In this document: positions 1-9,371 of the stretch, piece after piece
Position numbering within the stretch: position 1 is the stretch's first letter
How the letters are laid out: the number at the start of each line of letters is the position of its first letter
Assembly: GCA_044870295.1 (NCBI GenBank)
Contig: JBIOYQ010000016.1
Location: forward strand, 1 to 13,281
From: AC-52 sp044870295
Lineage (GTDB): Bacteria > Actinomycetota > UBA4738
DNA length: 13,281 nt
Direction: 5' to 3'
Notes under the pieces: generated by a model
Seen by the model: the letters and a program-made list of their open reading frames with translations, nothing else
Told to the model about the DNA's origin: nothing
The model's database searches: none
Translations under genes and position numbers: made by a program

Positions 1-2246
<2,246 letters not shown>

Positions 2247-2275
2247 CGGATCCTCCATGGGATGGGCCACCGATC

Positions 2276-2281
2276 AGTGTA
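2276..2281 (-). promoter_or_regulatory. Possible -10 element of ppdK
   Basis: TACACT on the minus strand lies 29 bp before the ppdK ATG and would give a leader of about 23 nt holding the GGAGG ribosome binding site. No convincing -35 element is seen at 16-18 bp, so this is a weak prediction. Confidence 0.3.
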
Positions 2282-2301
2282 GCGAGGGTCGCGACCGGCT
2301 C

Positions 2302-2330
2302 TTGCCAGGCCGGCAGCGCGGGTGTAGACC
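2302..2330 (+). promoter_or_regulatory. Possible promoter of the secreted dehydrogenase gene
   Basis: TTGCCA (2302-2307) is followed after 17 bp by TAGACC (2325-2330). The -35 hexamer matches the vegetative consensus well and the -10 poorly. Transcription would start near 2337, leaving a short leader with the purine-rich ribosome binding site GGGAAGGGGG (2347-2356) seven bases before the ATG. It overlaps the ppdK upstream region, so the two divergent promoters would be close together. Confidence 0.35.
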
Positions 2331-2362
2331 GGAGCCCAGCCTCGACGGGAAGGGGGTCCCCG

Positions 2363-3424
2363 ATGCGAAGAGCACTCGTCCTGTGTGTGGCCCTCTCGGC
2401 GTTCGCCCTGGTCGCTCCGTCGGCCCGGGGCGCCGGGATCTCCGCCGTCCCGGTGGCGACGGGCCTGGACTTCCCGGATGCCTTCACGTTCGCGCCGGAC
2501 GGGCGGATCTTCTACGCGGCGGCCACCTCCATGGAGCTCCACATCTTCGATCCGTCCACCGGCTCGGACACACTCTTCTATTCGTTCGCGAACGGCCAGA
2601 TCCAGCCCGGTCTGCTCGGCGTGGTCCTGGCCCCGTCCTACCCCACCCAGCCCTTCGTGTACGCCTACGTCAACCGGACGGTCCAGGGCTCGCTGAAGAA
2701 TCAGATCGTCCGGCTCCGCGACAGCGGCAGCGTGGGGACGCAGCCCAAGGTCATCTTCCAATCCGACGCCGGCAGCGAACATCACGGCGGTCGGATGCTG
2801 TTCGGCACCGACGGCCAGCTGTGGGTGGTGACCGGCGAGGAGGGCGACCCTGCCAACGCCCAGGACCTCACCAACAACCTGGGGAAGATGCTCCGGATGA
2901 CCCCGAACGGGAACGTTCCTCCCGGCAACCCCTTCGGAACCCTGGTGTGGGCCTATGGGCTTCGCAACTCGTTCGGGTGGGCGTTCGATCCCCAGACCGG
3001 CTTCCTGTGGGAACAGGACAACGGCCCCGAGTGCAACGACGAGATCAACGTGATCAGGAAGGGCAAGAACTATGGGTGGGGACCGAGCGAGACGTGCACG
3101 CAGCCCCCGCCGCCGCCCCGGAACACCAACCAGGACGGCCCCAACCCCGTGCTGCCGGTCGAGTACATCGCGGACCCGACGGCGCCCACCGGAGTCGCAT
3201 TCTGCCAGGGGTGCGGCCTGACCGGCGCCGAGGGCCATCTCTTCTACGGGAACTACAACCGGCTCGACATCCACGAAGTGGTGCTGACGGCGGACCGCCG
3301 GCGTATCGCGTCGGATACGAGCGTGTTCACGCACAGCTCGGTCGTGCTCTCGATCGAACGCGGACCCGACGGGGCTCTCTACTTCAGCGACGACACCGCG
3401 ATCTACCGGTTGGTCCAGACCTAG
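2363..3424 (+). CDS. Secreted glucose/sorbosone dehydrogenase-family protein (probably PQQ-type beta-propeller)
   Basis: The 353-residue product resembles the soluble aldose dehydrogenase family (GSDH fold, six-bladed propeller, PQQ plus calcium), which oxidises sugars outside the cytoplasm. Residues 1 to about 22 are a Sec signal peptide: MRR, a hydrophobic core, then a cleavage region near APSARGA. Family motifs follow in order: GLDFPDAFTFAPDGRIF (34-50), EHHGGRMLFGTDGQLWVVTG (139-158, His140 being the likely catalytic base), LGKMLRM (173-179), GLRNSFGWAFDP (199-210, with the conserved Arg201) and NYGWG (236-240). Several cysteines at ECNDE, ETC and FCQGCG could form disulfides. The start is fixed by the ATG with a strong purine-rich ribosome binding site and the signal peptide. 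No PQQ biosynthesis gene is nearby. The substrate cannot be told; some family members are not sugar dehydrogenases. It converges on the lipoprotein gene with 6 bp between stops. Confidence 0.88.
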   Translation: MRRALVLCVALSAFALVAPSARGAGISAVPVATGLDFPDAFTFAPDGRIFYAAATSMELHIFDPSTGSDTLFYSFANGQIQPGLLGVVLAPSYPTQPFVYAYVNRTVQGSLKNQIVRLRDSGSVGTQPKVIFQSDAGSEHHGGRMLFGTDGQLWVVTGEEGDPANAQDLTNNLGKMLRMTPNGNVPPGNPFGTLVWAYGLRNSFGWAFDPQTGFLWEQDNGPECNDEINVIRKGKNYGWGPSETCTQPPPPPRNTNQDGPNPVLPVEYIADPTAPTGVAFCQGCGLTGAEGHLFYGNYNRLDIHEVVLTADRRRIASDTSVFTHSSVVLSIERGPDGALYFSDDTAIYRLVQT

Positions 3425-3430
3425 GCTCGG

Positions 3431-4732
3431 TCAATCCCCGGTCGCCGACGCCAGCGCGTCGAGCGTGGCCTGATCGGACGCGAACAAGACCTGCGCGGTG
3501 GCGCCCGCATGTTCTGCCCGGGCGGCCTGCTGGTCGAACCAGTCGGTCATGGCCGACGAGAACTCGGCGGCGTCCTGCTCGGAGTCCCAGACCGTACGAA
3601 GGAGCACCGCCGTCCTGGAGCCATCGGTCCACGAACGGAGCAGCCCACCGTCCCAGCCGGCTGCGGCCTCCTCCGATGGGCCGGCGCCCAGGCGCAGCTC
3701 GAGCATCGTCAGCAGCCAGGCCTCCCCCACCTCCTGCTGATCCAGCAGCCGCCATCCGGAACCGAGGGCCGACGACAGGTCCGGGATGCTGACCGCCTGC
3801 GGGACGTCGGCGGGGTACTTCTCCGGGTGCAGGATCTGCTCGGTCGACACCGGAGGATCGCCGAAGGCCGCGTCCACCGCTTGCTCACCGCCCCGTGCCT
3901 GCAACGCCTCCACGAACGCCTGACCGTTGGGGTAGGGGAACTGGAACAGTTGCTCGACGAACGGGGGCGTGGGTGGAGGAGGAGGGAAGGCGTTCGCCTC
4001 GTCCTGGAGGTCCACGATCTCCGACTCCGTGAGGTTGGTCCGGGCCCACGCCACCTGGGTCGACACGGCGTCTCCTTCGGCCAGGGACAGGTACGCCTCG
4101 GCCCGGTCGTCCTGGCATGCGTCGTTCAGCTCGTCCAGCTTCGAGAGACCGAAGTGTTGATCCTGCAAGGCATGCGTGAGCTCGTGCGCCAGGGTGAAGC
4201 GCTCGAACGGGGACGGCTGGACACCTCCCTCGAACACCAGCCGCTGATTCGTGTTGTCGTAGAACCCCACGATCTGGCTGGTGCCGTAGTCCACCAGGAC
4301 CTGCGGAAGATCCGTCCCGGGCGGGAGCGCTCCGATGGTGATGTCGGTCTGTCCCTCGGCCCGGACGAGGTCGCTCGTGAACTCCCGCGTCAGCGTCTCG
4401 TGCAACTGGGCCTGGAGCTCGGTCTGGCTCAAGGGCTCCGGCACGACGGGCCGAGTGAACCGGAGATCGCGCACCGCCTGGACCTGCGTGGCCACCTGCG
4501 CGATGGCGGGAGGTAACGAACCTGAGGTCGGTCCCGGGCTGCTCGGCGCCGGGATCGGCCGGCACAGCGGGTCGGCCTGCGGAGCGGGAGCGGTGGGGTG
4601 GCCTGGGAGCCCGGAGCCGGTCCCCGACGGTGACCGTTGGACCTTCAGGCCTCCTCCGGCGCACGATGCTGCCACCACCGCGAGGGCTGCCGCGGCGGCG
4701 AGCAGCCGCCGGGCGCCCACCGGCTTCCTCAT
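3431..4732 (-). CDS. Lipoprotein with HExxH zinc-peptidase motif
   Basis: A 433-residue exported protein of no named family that I recognise. Residues 1-24 (MRKPVGARRL, an Ala/Leu/Val core, then VVAASC) form a lipoprotein signal with Cys24 as the probable lipid anchor. A Pro/Ser/Thr/Gly-rich linker runs to about residue 75. The centre contains FTLAHELTHALQDQHFGL (179-196), a zincin HELTH motif with His183, Glu184 and His187; AEAYLSLAEGDA (211-222) downstream offers Glu219 or Glu212 as a third zinc ligand in gluzincin style. FYDNTNQRLVFEGG just before the motif looks like the substrate-edge strand of such enzymes. I chose the ATG at 4732 because the signal peptide starts there and the ATG overlaps the upstream stop as ATGA; an upstream in-frame start at 4804 would put 24 charged residues before the signal. 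Probably a cell-surface metallopeptidase; whether it is catalytic is inference. Confidence 0.78.
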   Translation of the reverse strand: MRKPVGARRLLAAAAALAVVAASCAGGGLKVQRSPSGTGSGLPGHPTAPAPQADPLCRPIPAPSSPGPTSGSLPPAIAQVATQVQAVRDLRFTRPVVPEPLSQTELQAQLHETLTREFTSDLVRAEGQTDITIGALPPGTDLPQVLVDYGTSQIVGFYDNTNQRLVFEGGVQPSPFERFTLAHELTHALQDQHFGLSKLDELNDACQDDRAEAYLSLAEGDAVSTQVAWARTNLTESEIVDLQDEANAFPPPPPTPPFVEQLFQFPYPNGQAFVEALQARGGEQAVDAAFGDPPVSTEQILHPEKYPADVPQAVSIPDLSSALGSGWRLLDQQEVGEAWLLTMLELRLGAGPSEEAAAGWDGGLLRSWTDGSRTAVLLRTVWDSEQDAAEFSSAMTDWFDQQAARAEHAGATAQVLFASDQATLDALASATGD

Positions 4733-5001
4733 CGACGCCGTCCGGCGATCACCGCCGCGATCGCGCAGAGCACGGCGCCGGCCGAATACCCCATGGAGAT
4801 CCACGGCCCCAACACCTTGGCGGTGAGCTGACCGGCGACCACGGCCCCCACGGACCCGCAGAGCAGCAGGAAGGCGGCGGCGAACAACCCCCCGGGGGTC
4901 ACGCGGATCCGCAACGGAGGCCTGCGGGTGCCCTTCCGACCCGGCCGGGGCTCGCCGGCGGGAGGCACGTTCGGCGGGGAGGCTGGCTCTTTGGTCTTCA
5001 G
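4729..5001 (-). CDS. Small two-helix membrane protein, likely CTG start
   Basis: A 90-residue hypothetical protein if read from the CTG at 5001, or 79 residues from a GTG at 4968. The N-terminus is basic and Pro-rich (about residues 5-35), followed by two hydrophobic segments: about 38-57 (GGLFAAAFLLLCGSVGAVVA) and about 66-87 (ending AAVIAG), then RRR at the C-terminus. The CTG overlaps the glyS stop as CTGA and has GAGGAG eight bases upstream inside glyS, whereas the GTG has no visible ribosome binding site. Its own TGA overlaps the lipoprotein ATG as ATGA. Chained overlaps on both sides argue for a real, translationally coupled gene, although no function can be assigned. The frame stays open far upstream through glyS, so automatic callers may give it an artificially long N-terminus or miss it. 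Confidence 0.66.
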   Translation of the reverse strand: MKTKEPASPPNVPPAGEPRPGRKGTRRPPLRIRVTPGGLFAAAFLLLCGSVGAVVAGQLTAKVLGPWISMGYSAGAVLCAIAAVIAGRRR

Positions 5002-6371
5002 GAGAGTCGCTCCTCGAGGTAGCCCACCAGCTGGTCGATGGGCAGCCGGTCCTGTGTCATCGAGTCGCGCTCCCGCACCGTCACCTGCCGGTCGGTGAGG
5101 GTGTCGAAGTCCACCGTCACGCAGAACGGGGTTCCCACCTCGTCCTGGCGACGGTATCTCCGTCCGATGGAACCGGCGTCGTCGTACTGGGTCATCCACC
5201 GGTCGCGGAGCAGGTCGTGGACCCTGCGGGCCTCGGGCGCCAGAGTCTCGTTGCGCGACAGCGGGAGGATGGCCGCCTTGATGGGAGCGACCCGGCGGTG
5301 CAGGGCCAGGACGGTCCGCTTCTCCGTGCCTCCGCCGGACGTCGGCGCCTCTTCGACGCGGTACGCGTCCAGCAGGAGCACCAGGAGGATGCGGTCCACG
5401 CCCGCGGCTGGCTCGACCACGAAGGGCAGATACCGCCGGTCGTTCTCCTGGTCGTAGTACGTGAGGTCCTCCCCGGACGCGTCCTGGTGCTGCCGCAGGT
5501 CGAAGTCCGTGCGGTTGGCGATCCCCTCCAGCTCGCTCCACCCGAAGGGGAACTCGTACTCGATGTCGGTGGCGGCCTTCGCGTAGTGGGCCAGCTCGTC
5601 GGGCTCGTGCGGCCGCAGCCGAAGCTTCTCCTTGTTGATTCCCAGCCGGACGTACCAGTCCAGGCGGCGGTTCACCCAGAAGTCGAACCACTCATCGTCG
5701 CTGCCGGGCTCCACGAAGTACTCCATCTCCATCTGCTCGAACTCGCGGGTCCGGAAGATGAAGTTGCCGGGGGTGATCTCGTTGCGGAACGACTTGCCGA
5801 TCTGGGCGACCCCGAACGGGATCTTGAGCCGGTTCGACTGCTGCACCGTGCGGAAGTCGACGAACATGCCCTGCGCGGTCTCGGGCCGCAGATAGACCAC
5901 GCTGCCCTCATCCTCCACCGGGCCCATGTGCGTCTTGAACATGAGGTTGAAGTTGCGTGGTTCGGTGAACCGGTCGTTGCCGCAGTTGGGACACCGCGGA
6001 TGCTGGGCCATGTCGAGCGAGGTCTCGTCCTCCTCGTGGCCCGACTGCGGCGCGTGGAAGCCGGGCAAGTGGTCGGCCCGGAACCGCTGGTGGCAGTTGA
6101 GGCATTCCACCAAGGGGTCCGAGAAGCCTGCCACGTGACCGCTGGCCTCCCACACCCGGGGGGACATGATGATGGCCGCCTCCAACCCGACCACGTCGTC
6201 GCGGAGCTGGACCATCTCACGCCACCATTCGTTGCGGATGTTCCGCTTCAGCTCCACGCCCAGCGGTCCGTAGTCCCACGAAGCGCGGATCCCCCCGTAG
6301 ATCTCGCTGGAGGGAAAGGCGATCCCCCGTCGCTTCGCGAGGGAGGTGAGGGCGTCCATCAGGTCGGCCAC
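4998..6371 (-). CDS. glyS: Glycyl-tRNA synthetase (single-chain, dimeric type)
   Basis: This enzyme charges tRNA-Gly with glycine in the cytosol. The 457-residue chain is the alpha-2 class II form found in actinobacteria, archaea and eukaryotes, not the separate alpha/beta type. Visible landmarks are RRGIAFPSSEIYGG and the DYGPLG stretch at the N-terminus; a zinc-binding pair CLNC (90-93) and CPNC (127-130); FNLMF; LRPETAQGMF (161-170); motif 2 with FRNEITP; EFEQMEMEYF; and motif 3 with GVDRILLVLL. The anticodon-binding domain fills the last 110 residues. The start is a GTG at 6371 with AAAGGAG seven bases upstream, and the length agrees with the family. The zinc ligands and active-site motifs look intact. 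It follows the cyclotransferase-fold gene by 58 bp, and its TGA overlaps the CTG of the next gene. Confidence 0.96.
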   Translation of the reverse strand: MADLMDALTSLAKRRGIAFPSSEIYGGIRASWDYGPLGVELKRNIRNEWWREMVQLRDDVVGLEAAIIMSPRVWEASGHVAGFSDPLVECLNCHQRFRADHLPGFHAPQSGHEEDETSLDMAQHPRCPNCGNDRFTEPRNFNLMFKTHMGPVEDEGSVVYLRPETAQGMFVDFRTVQQSNRLKIPFGVAQIGKSFRNEITPGNFIFRTREFEQMEMEYFVEPGSDDEWFDFWVNRRLDWYVRLGINKEKLRLRPHEPDELAHYAKAATDIEYEFPFGWSELEGIANRTDFDLRQHQDASGEDLTYYDQENDRRYLPFVVEPAAGVDRILLVLLLDAYRVEEAPTSGGGTEKRTVLALHRRVAPIKAAILPLSRNETLAPEARRVHDLLRDRWMTQYDDAGSIGRRYRRQDEVGTPFCVTVDFDTLTDRQVTVRERDSMTQDRLPIDQLVGYLEERLS

Positions 6372-6386
6372 GATCGGCTCCTTTCC

Positions 6387-6410
6387 CGGCCGCTGGCTGC
6401 GGCCGCTGGC
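6387..6410. repeat. Short direct repeat upstream of glyS
   Basis: The 11-mer CGGCCGCTGGC occurs at 6387-6397 and again at 6400-6410, just before the glyS ribosome binding site. In a sequence this GC-rich it may be chance or slippage. Each copy contains the palindrome CGGCCG. No function is evident. Confidence 0.35.
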
Positions 6411-6429
6411 GTGCCGGTCATGATAGCCG

Positions 6430-6891
6430 TCAGGACACCGAAGGCCGGGGCGGCCGGGCGGCCCGATCGACCAGGTCCAGCGCTTCCGGCGGCAGCCCGT
6501 GGACCCGGATGGCCGAGTACATGAGCTGGAGGTACTCGTCGCTGGGACGGACGAACGCGCCCTCCTGGTGCGCGACGCGATAGGTCCACGCGATGACCGG
6601 ACCCTCCGGACCCTGCACGCTCAACTCCTCGCGCCGGTAGAACGTCGGATGGCCCTCGAAGGTGTCGAGATGCGTCAGACCGTCGGGCGGAAGGTCCCAC
6701 AACACGCCGTAGACGCGCCCCTCCGGATCGAGCTCCAGGTTGGCGGCGCCGGCCTTCCAGCTCCGCGAGAACACGTTGAAGGCCAGGCTGAATCCGTCCA
6801 GATGCCCCGGACCGATCAGGGTGGCGCCGGGCACGCGCTGCTGCATCTGGCGCGTGTCCATGTTGGACCCGTACGCGAAGTACGGCATCAT
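6430..6891 (-). CDS. Gamma-glutamylcyclotransferase-fold protein
   Basis: A 153-residue cytosolic protein of the GGCT/AIG2 fold. These enzymes release 5-oxoproline from gamma-glutamyl amines or related compounds, and the bacterial substrates are mostly unknown. The nucleotide-like loop YFAYGSNM stands at the very N-terminus, GRVYGVLWDL lies mid-chain, and the likely catalytic Glu is in LDTFEGHPTFYRRE. Late Tyr/Leu-rich residues (EYLQLMYSAIRVHGLP) match the fold's last helix. I prefer the tandem ATG ATG at 6891/6888, because relatives begin a few residues before YFAYGSN; a GTG at 6921 gives 10 more residues. Neither has a clear ribosome binding site. It sits between uppS and glyS in the same direction, so it is probably co-transcribed. 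No glutathione or mycothiol gene is in view to suggest a substrate. Confidence 0.82.
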   Translation of the reverse strand: MMPYFAYGSNMDTRQMQQRVPGATLIGPGHLDGFSLAFNVFSRSWKAGAANLELDPEGRVYGVLWDLPPDGLTHLDTFEGHPTFYRREELSVQGPEGPVIAWTYRVAHQEGAFVRPSDEYLQLMYSAIRVHGLPPEALDLVDRAARPPRPSVS

Positions 6892-6933
6892 CGGCGGTCG
6901 GATGATACGTCCGTCCTCCACCGGTTGGGAACG

Positions 6934-7671
6934 CTACTGATCGTCGATGCCGCCGAACCGCCGGTCGCGCTTCTGGTAGTCCCGGATGGCCTCGAACAGA
7001 TACTCGCGATTGAAGTCCGGCCAGTACACGGGCGTGAACCACAGCTCGGAATACGCGGCCTGCCACAGCAGGAAGTTCGAGATGCGCATCTCGCCGCCGG
7101 TCCGGATCAGGAGGTCCGGGTCGGGCATCTCCGGATGGTAGAGCCGCGACGAGATGGACTCCGGCGTGATCCGGCCCTTCAGCCGCCCATCGTCGTGATC
7201 CCGCATGAGCCGCTTGACCGCATCCACGACCTCCGTCCGCCCTCCGTAGTTGAACGCGATGTTCAGCGTGGTCCGGCGATGGTGCTTCGTGAGCTCCTCC
7301 GCCTCGACCATGTCGCGCAGGACGGAGGCGGGGACCCGCCAGTCCTCGCGTCTTCCGGTGAACAGGATGCGCGCGCCCCGTCGGTCCAGATCGTCCCGGC
7401 GCCGGTGCAGCAGCGTGCGGTTGAAGTTGATCAGGAACCGAACCTCCGACGGCGGCCGCTTCCAGTTCTCGGTCGAGAACGCGTACACGGTCAACCACTC
7501 GAGCCCGATCTCCAGCGCGCCGAGCACCACGTCGTACAGGGCCTCCTCTCCCGCCTCGTGTCCCTGGGTCCGGGCCAGGCCCCGCTGGCGGGCCCACCGG
7601 CCGTTGCCGTCCATGACGATCGCCACGTGACGGGGCAGCCTGGAGAGATCGAGGTCGGAGAGGTAGCTCAT
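6934..7671 (-). CDS. uppS: Isoprenyl diphosphate synthase (undecaprenyl-type cis-prenyltransferase)
   Basis: It condenses isopentenyl diphosphate units onto an allylic primer to make the long cis-polyprenyl diphosphate that carries cell-wall precursors at the membrane. The 245-residue protein has the family signatures in order: HVAIVMDGNGRWARQRG (15-31, catalytic Asp21), AFSTENWKRP, LNIAFNYGGRTE, and the C-terminal block IRTGGEMRISNFLLWQAAYS followed by ELWF, whose Arg and Ser bind diphosphate. Length is normal. The ATG at 7671 overlaps the recO TGA as ATGA, so translation is probably coupled. Actinobacteria often carry two cis-prenyltransferases that differ in chain length (C10-C15 versus decaprenyl); the sequence alone does not settle the product length, so the exact substrate remains open. 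Confidence 0.95.
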   Translation of the reverse strand: MSYLSDLDLSRLPRHVAIVMDGNGRWARQRGLARTQGHEAGEEALYDVVLGALEIGLEWLTVYAFSTENWKRPPSEVRFLINFNRTLLHRRRDDLDRRGARILFTGRREDWRVPASVLRDMVEAEELTKHHRRTTLNIAFNYGGRTEVVDAVKRLMRDHDDGRLKGRITPESISSRLYHPEMPDPDLLIRTGGEMRISNFLLWQAAYSELWFTPVYWPDFNREYLFEAIRDYQKRDRRFGGIDDQ

Positions 7672-8420
7672 GGCGTCAGGACAGGATTCGGCTGCCGGGA
7701 CAGCAGGGTGAAGCTGCGCATGCGCCGCTCCAGGTGGTACTCGACGAATCCGTACAGCATGGCCCGAGCCTCCCGGCGCAGATCCGACGGCGGTGTCATG
7801 TCACCGGCTCCGGGCAGATCCACCCTGGCCAGGTCGTCCAGCCACCGGACGGCCGGCTCGGCCACACGGCCGGCGTCCTGCCCGGCGCACCCGTCACACA
7901 TGGCTCCCCCGTGCCCGGCGGAGAACCACTCCAGCGGACCAGGGGAACCACACAGGGCGCACCCGGAGAGAGCGGGGTGGAAGCCGGACAGCGACAGGAG
8001 CTTCAGCAGGTAGCTCTCGGCGACGGCGGCGGGGTCGCGCGGCCCGTCGTCCAGCGCCCGGAGCCCCTTCACCAGGAGCAGGAACAGCGGGACGTTGCGC
8101 TCGTGGTCCTCGGCCACCTTGTCGGCCGCCTCGAGCATGGTCTCCCCGGCCGCGATCAGCTCGAAGTCGCGCCGGATGCGCAGGAACGGGCTGATGATCT
8201 CGGCCTGGGTGACCGTGTCCAGGTTGCGGCCCTGGTACAGCAGGAGCGACACGTGCGTAAGGGGCTCGAGCCGCGCTCCGAACTTGCTCTGGGTCCGGCG
8301 GATCCCCTTCGCGACCGCGCGGACCTTCCCCGAGCCCTGCGTGAGGATGGTCACGATCTTGTCGGCCTCGCCCAGCTTCATGGACCGCAGGACGATGCCC
8401 TGTTCCTTGTAGAGGGGCAT
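7668..8420 (-). CDS. recO: DNA repair protein RecO
   Basis: RecO anneals complementary single strands and, with RecR, loads RecA on SSB-coated DNA for gap repair. The 250-residue product begins MPLYKEQGIVLRSMKLGEAD, the OB-fold N-terminus typical of RecO, with the conserved KIVTILTQGSGKVRAVAKG stretch following. The helical C-terminal domain contains a zinc site of two CxxC pairs, Cys154/Cys157 (CALC) and Cys175/Cys178 (CDGC). Length and motifs are normal, with no sign of damage. The ATG at 8420 has no ribosome binding site close by, but a -10-like TACCAT ends seven bases before it, so the mRNA may be leaderless. The gene ends in the four-base overlap with uppS and probably heads the recO-uppS-cyclotransferase-glyS operon. 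Confidence 0.95.
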   Translation of the reverse strand: MPLYKEQGIVLRSMKLGEADKIVTILTQGSGKVRAVAKGIRRTQSKFGARLEPLTHVSLLLYQGRNLDTVTQAEIISPFLRIRRDFELIAAGETMLEAADKVAEDHERNVPLFLLLVKGLRALDDGPRDPAAVAESYLLKLLSLSGFHPALSGCALCGSPGPLEWFSAGHGGAMCDGCAGQDAGRVAEPAVRWLDDLARVDLPGAGDMTPPSDLRREARAMLYGFVEYHLERRMRSFTLLSRQPNPVLTP

Positions 8421-8427
8421 TGGACGA

Positions 8428-8455
8428 ATGGTACCCCGCCACTCTGGCCAGCCAA
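8428..8455 (-). promoter_or_regulatory. Predicted promoter of the recO operon
   Basis: On the minus strand TTGGCT (8455-8450), a 16 bp spacer and TACCAT (8433-8428) make a reasonable vegetative promoter. The -10 ends seven bases before the recO ATG, so transcription would begin at or next to the start codon. This fits the lack of a ribosome binding site. It lies in the 90 bp gap that separates recO from the aldehyde dehydrogenase genes. Confidence 0.45.
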
Positions 8456-8510
8456 GGACGGGTCAGCTCGGTGACGAAATCTCCACAGGCTGGAACCCCG
8501 ATCGGGCTGC

Positions 8511-9371
8511 TCAGGCCCCCATCGGATGCCACACCGTCTTCATCTCCATGAAGTCGATGACGTCGTACGGGCTCTGGGCGGCCTCGCGGAAGAAGTCGAC
8601 CGACCCGTCCCGGACGGTCCGCTTCACGTTCCCGGCCGCCGCCGCCTCGACCTCCGCAAGCAGGTGGTCGGGGACGCCGGTTATGTCGACGGCGTTCACG
8701 TCCATGTGGGAGGCCAGCCACGGGATGAGCTCGTTCTTCAGGCCCGTGAGCACGTTGATCACGCCGCCGGGCACGTCCGAGGTCGCCAGGACCTCGCAGA
8801 GGGTCACCACCGGCATCGGGTTGCGCTCGGAGGCCAGGACCACCGCCGTGTTGCCCGAGACGATCACCGGCGCCAGCCGGGAGACCAACCCGAGGAGTGC
8901 AGGCTGCTCGGGCGCGACCACCCCGACCACGCCGGTCGGCTCCGGGAAGGTGAAGTCGAAATAGGGCCCCGCCACCGGGTTGACCGTGCCGATGATGTGA
9001 TGGACCTTGTCCGCCCACCCCGCGTACCAGACCCATCGATCGATGGCCGCCTCCACCTCACGGGAGGGGTTCCTGGCGCCGGCCATACCGAGCTCGTGGA
9101 CGAACTGCGCCGACCGACCCTCCATCAGCTCGGCCACGCGGTACAGGATCTGCCCACGGTTGTATGGGGTGGCTCCGGACCATCCCGTCCACGCGGTCCG
9201 CGCGGCCCGCACCGCATCACGAAGGTCCTTCCGGGACGCCCGGGCGGGTCGGGCCAGCACCTGCTTCTTCGCATCGAGCACCGGGTACGACCGCCCCGAC
9301 TCCGAGCGCGGGAAGGCGCCGCCGATATACAGCTTGTAGGTCTTGCGGACGTCCAGACGATCGTCCTTCAT
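8511..9371 (-). CDS. Catalytically dead aldehyde dehydrogenase-like protein (ALDH16 second-domain type)
   Basis: A 286-residue protein aligning with the first half of aldehyde dehydrogenases, whose usual length is near 490. YKLYIGGAFPRSESGR (12-27) matches the normal N-terminus and WVWYAGWADK (113-122) the following helix. The cofactor fold is degenerate. PWNFP of the paralog is replaced by PEQPA, so the catalytic Asn position is Gln156; the cofactor Lys in VLKP is Ala180; FTGS has become ITGV; and the ELGGK Glu and catalytic Cys region are missing. Its only Cys is Cys192. The chain ends ...FMEMKTVWHPMGA. The ATG at 9371 overlaps the upstream dehydrogenase stop as ATGA. The lengths, 508 plus 286, match ALDH16 proteins, in which an active domain is fused to a non-catalytic one. 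It is probably a structural partner of the upstream enzyme rather than debris; a truncated pseudogene is the alternative. Confidence 0.82.
   Translation of the reverse strand: MKDDRLDVRKTYKLYIGGAFPRSESGRSYPVLDAKKQVLARPARASRKDLRDAVRAARTAWTGWSGATPYNRGQILYRVAELMEGRSAQFVHELGMAGARNPSREVEAAIDRWVWYAGWADKVHHIIGTVNPVAGPYFDFTFPEPTGVVGVVAPEQPALLGLVSRLAPVIVSGNTAVVLASERNPMPVVTLCEVLATSDVPGGVINVLTGLKNELIPWLASHMDVNAVDITGVPDHLLAEVEAAAAGNVKRTVRDGSVDFFREAAQSPYDVIDFMEMKTVWHPMGA

Noticed and set aside
3425..3430. Bidirectional terminator between the convergent genes
   Set aside because: Only six bases separate the stops and no hairpin with a T run is visible around them.
4732..4804. Upstream extension of the lipoprotein start
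   Set aside because: It would bury the lipoprotein signal behind 24 charged residues, and the ATGA overlap supports the ATG at 4732.
8497..8506. Palindrome CCCGATCGGG after the dead dehydrogenase gene as a terminator
   Set aside because: It has no loop and no following T run, so it does not resemble an intrinsic terminator; short GC palindromes are frequent here.
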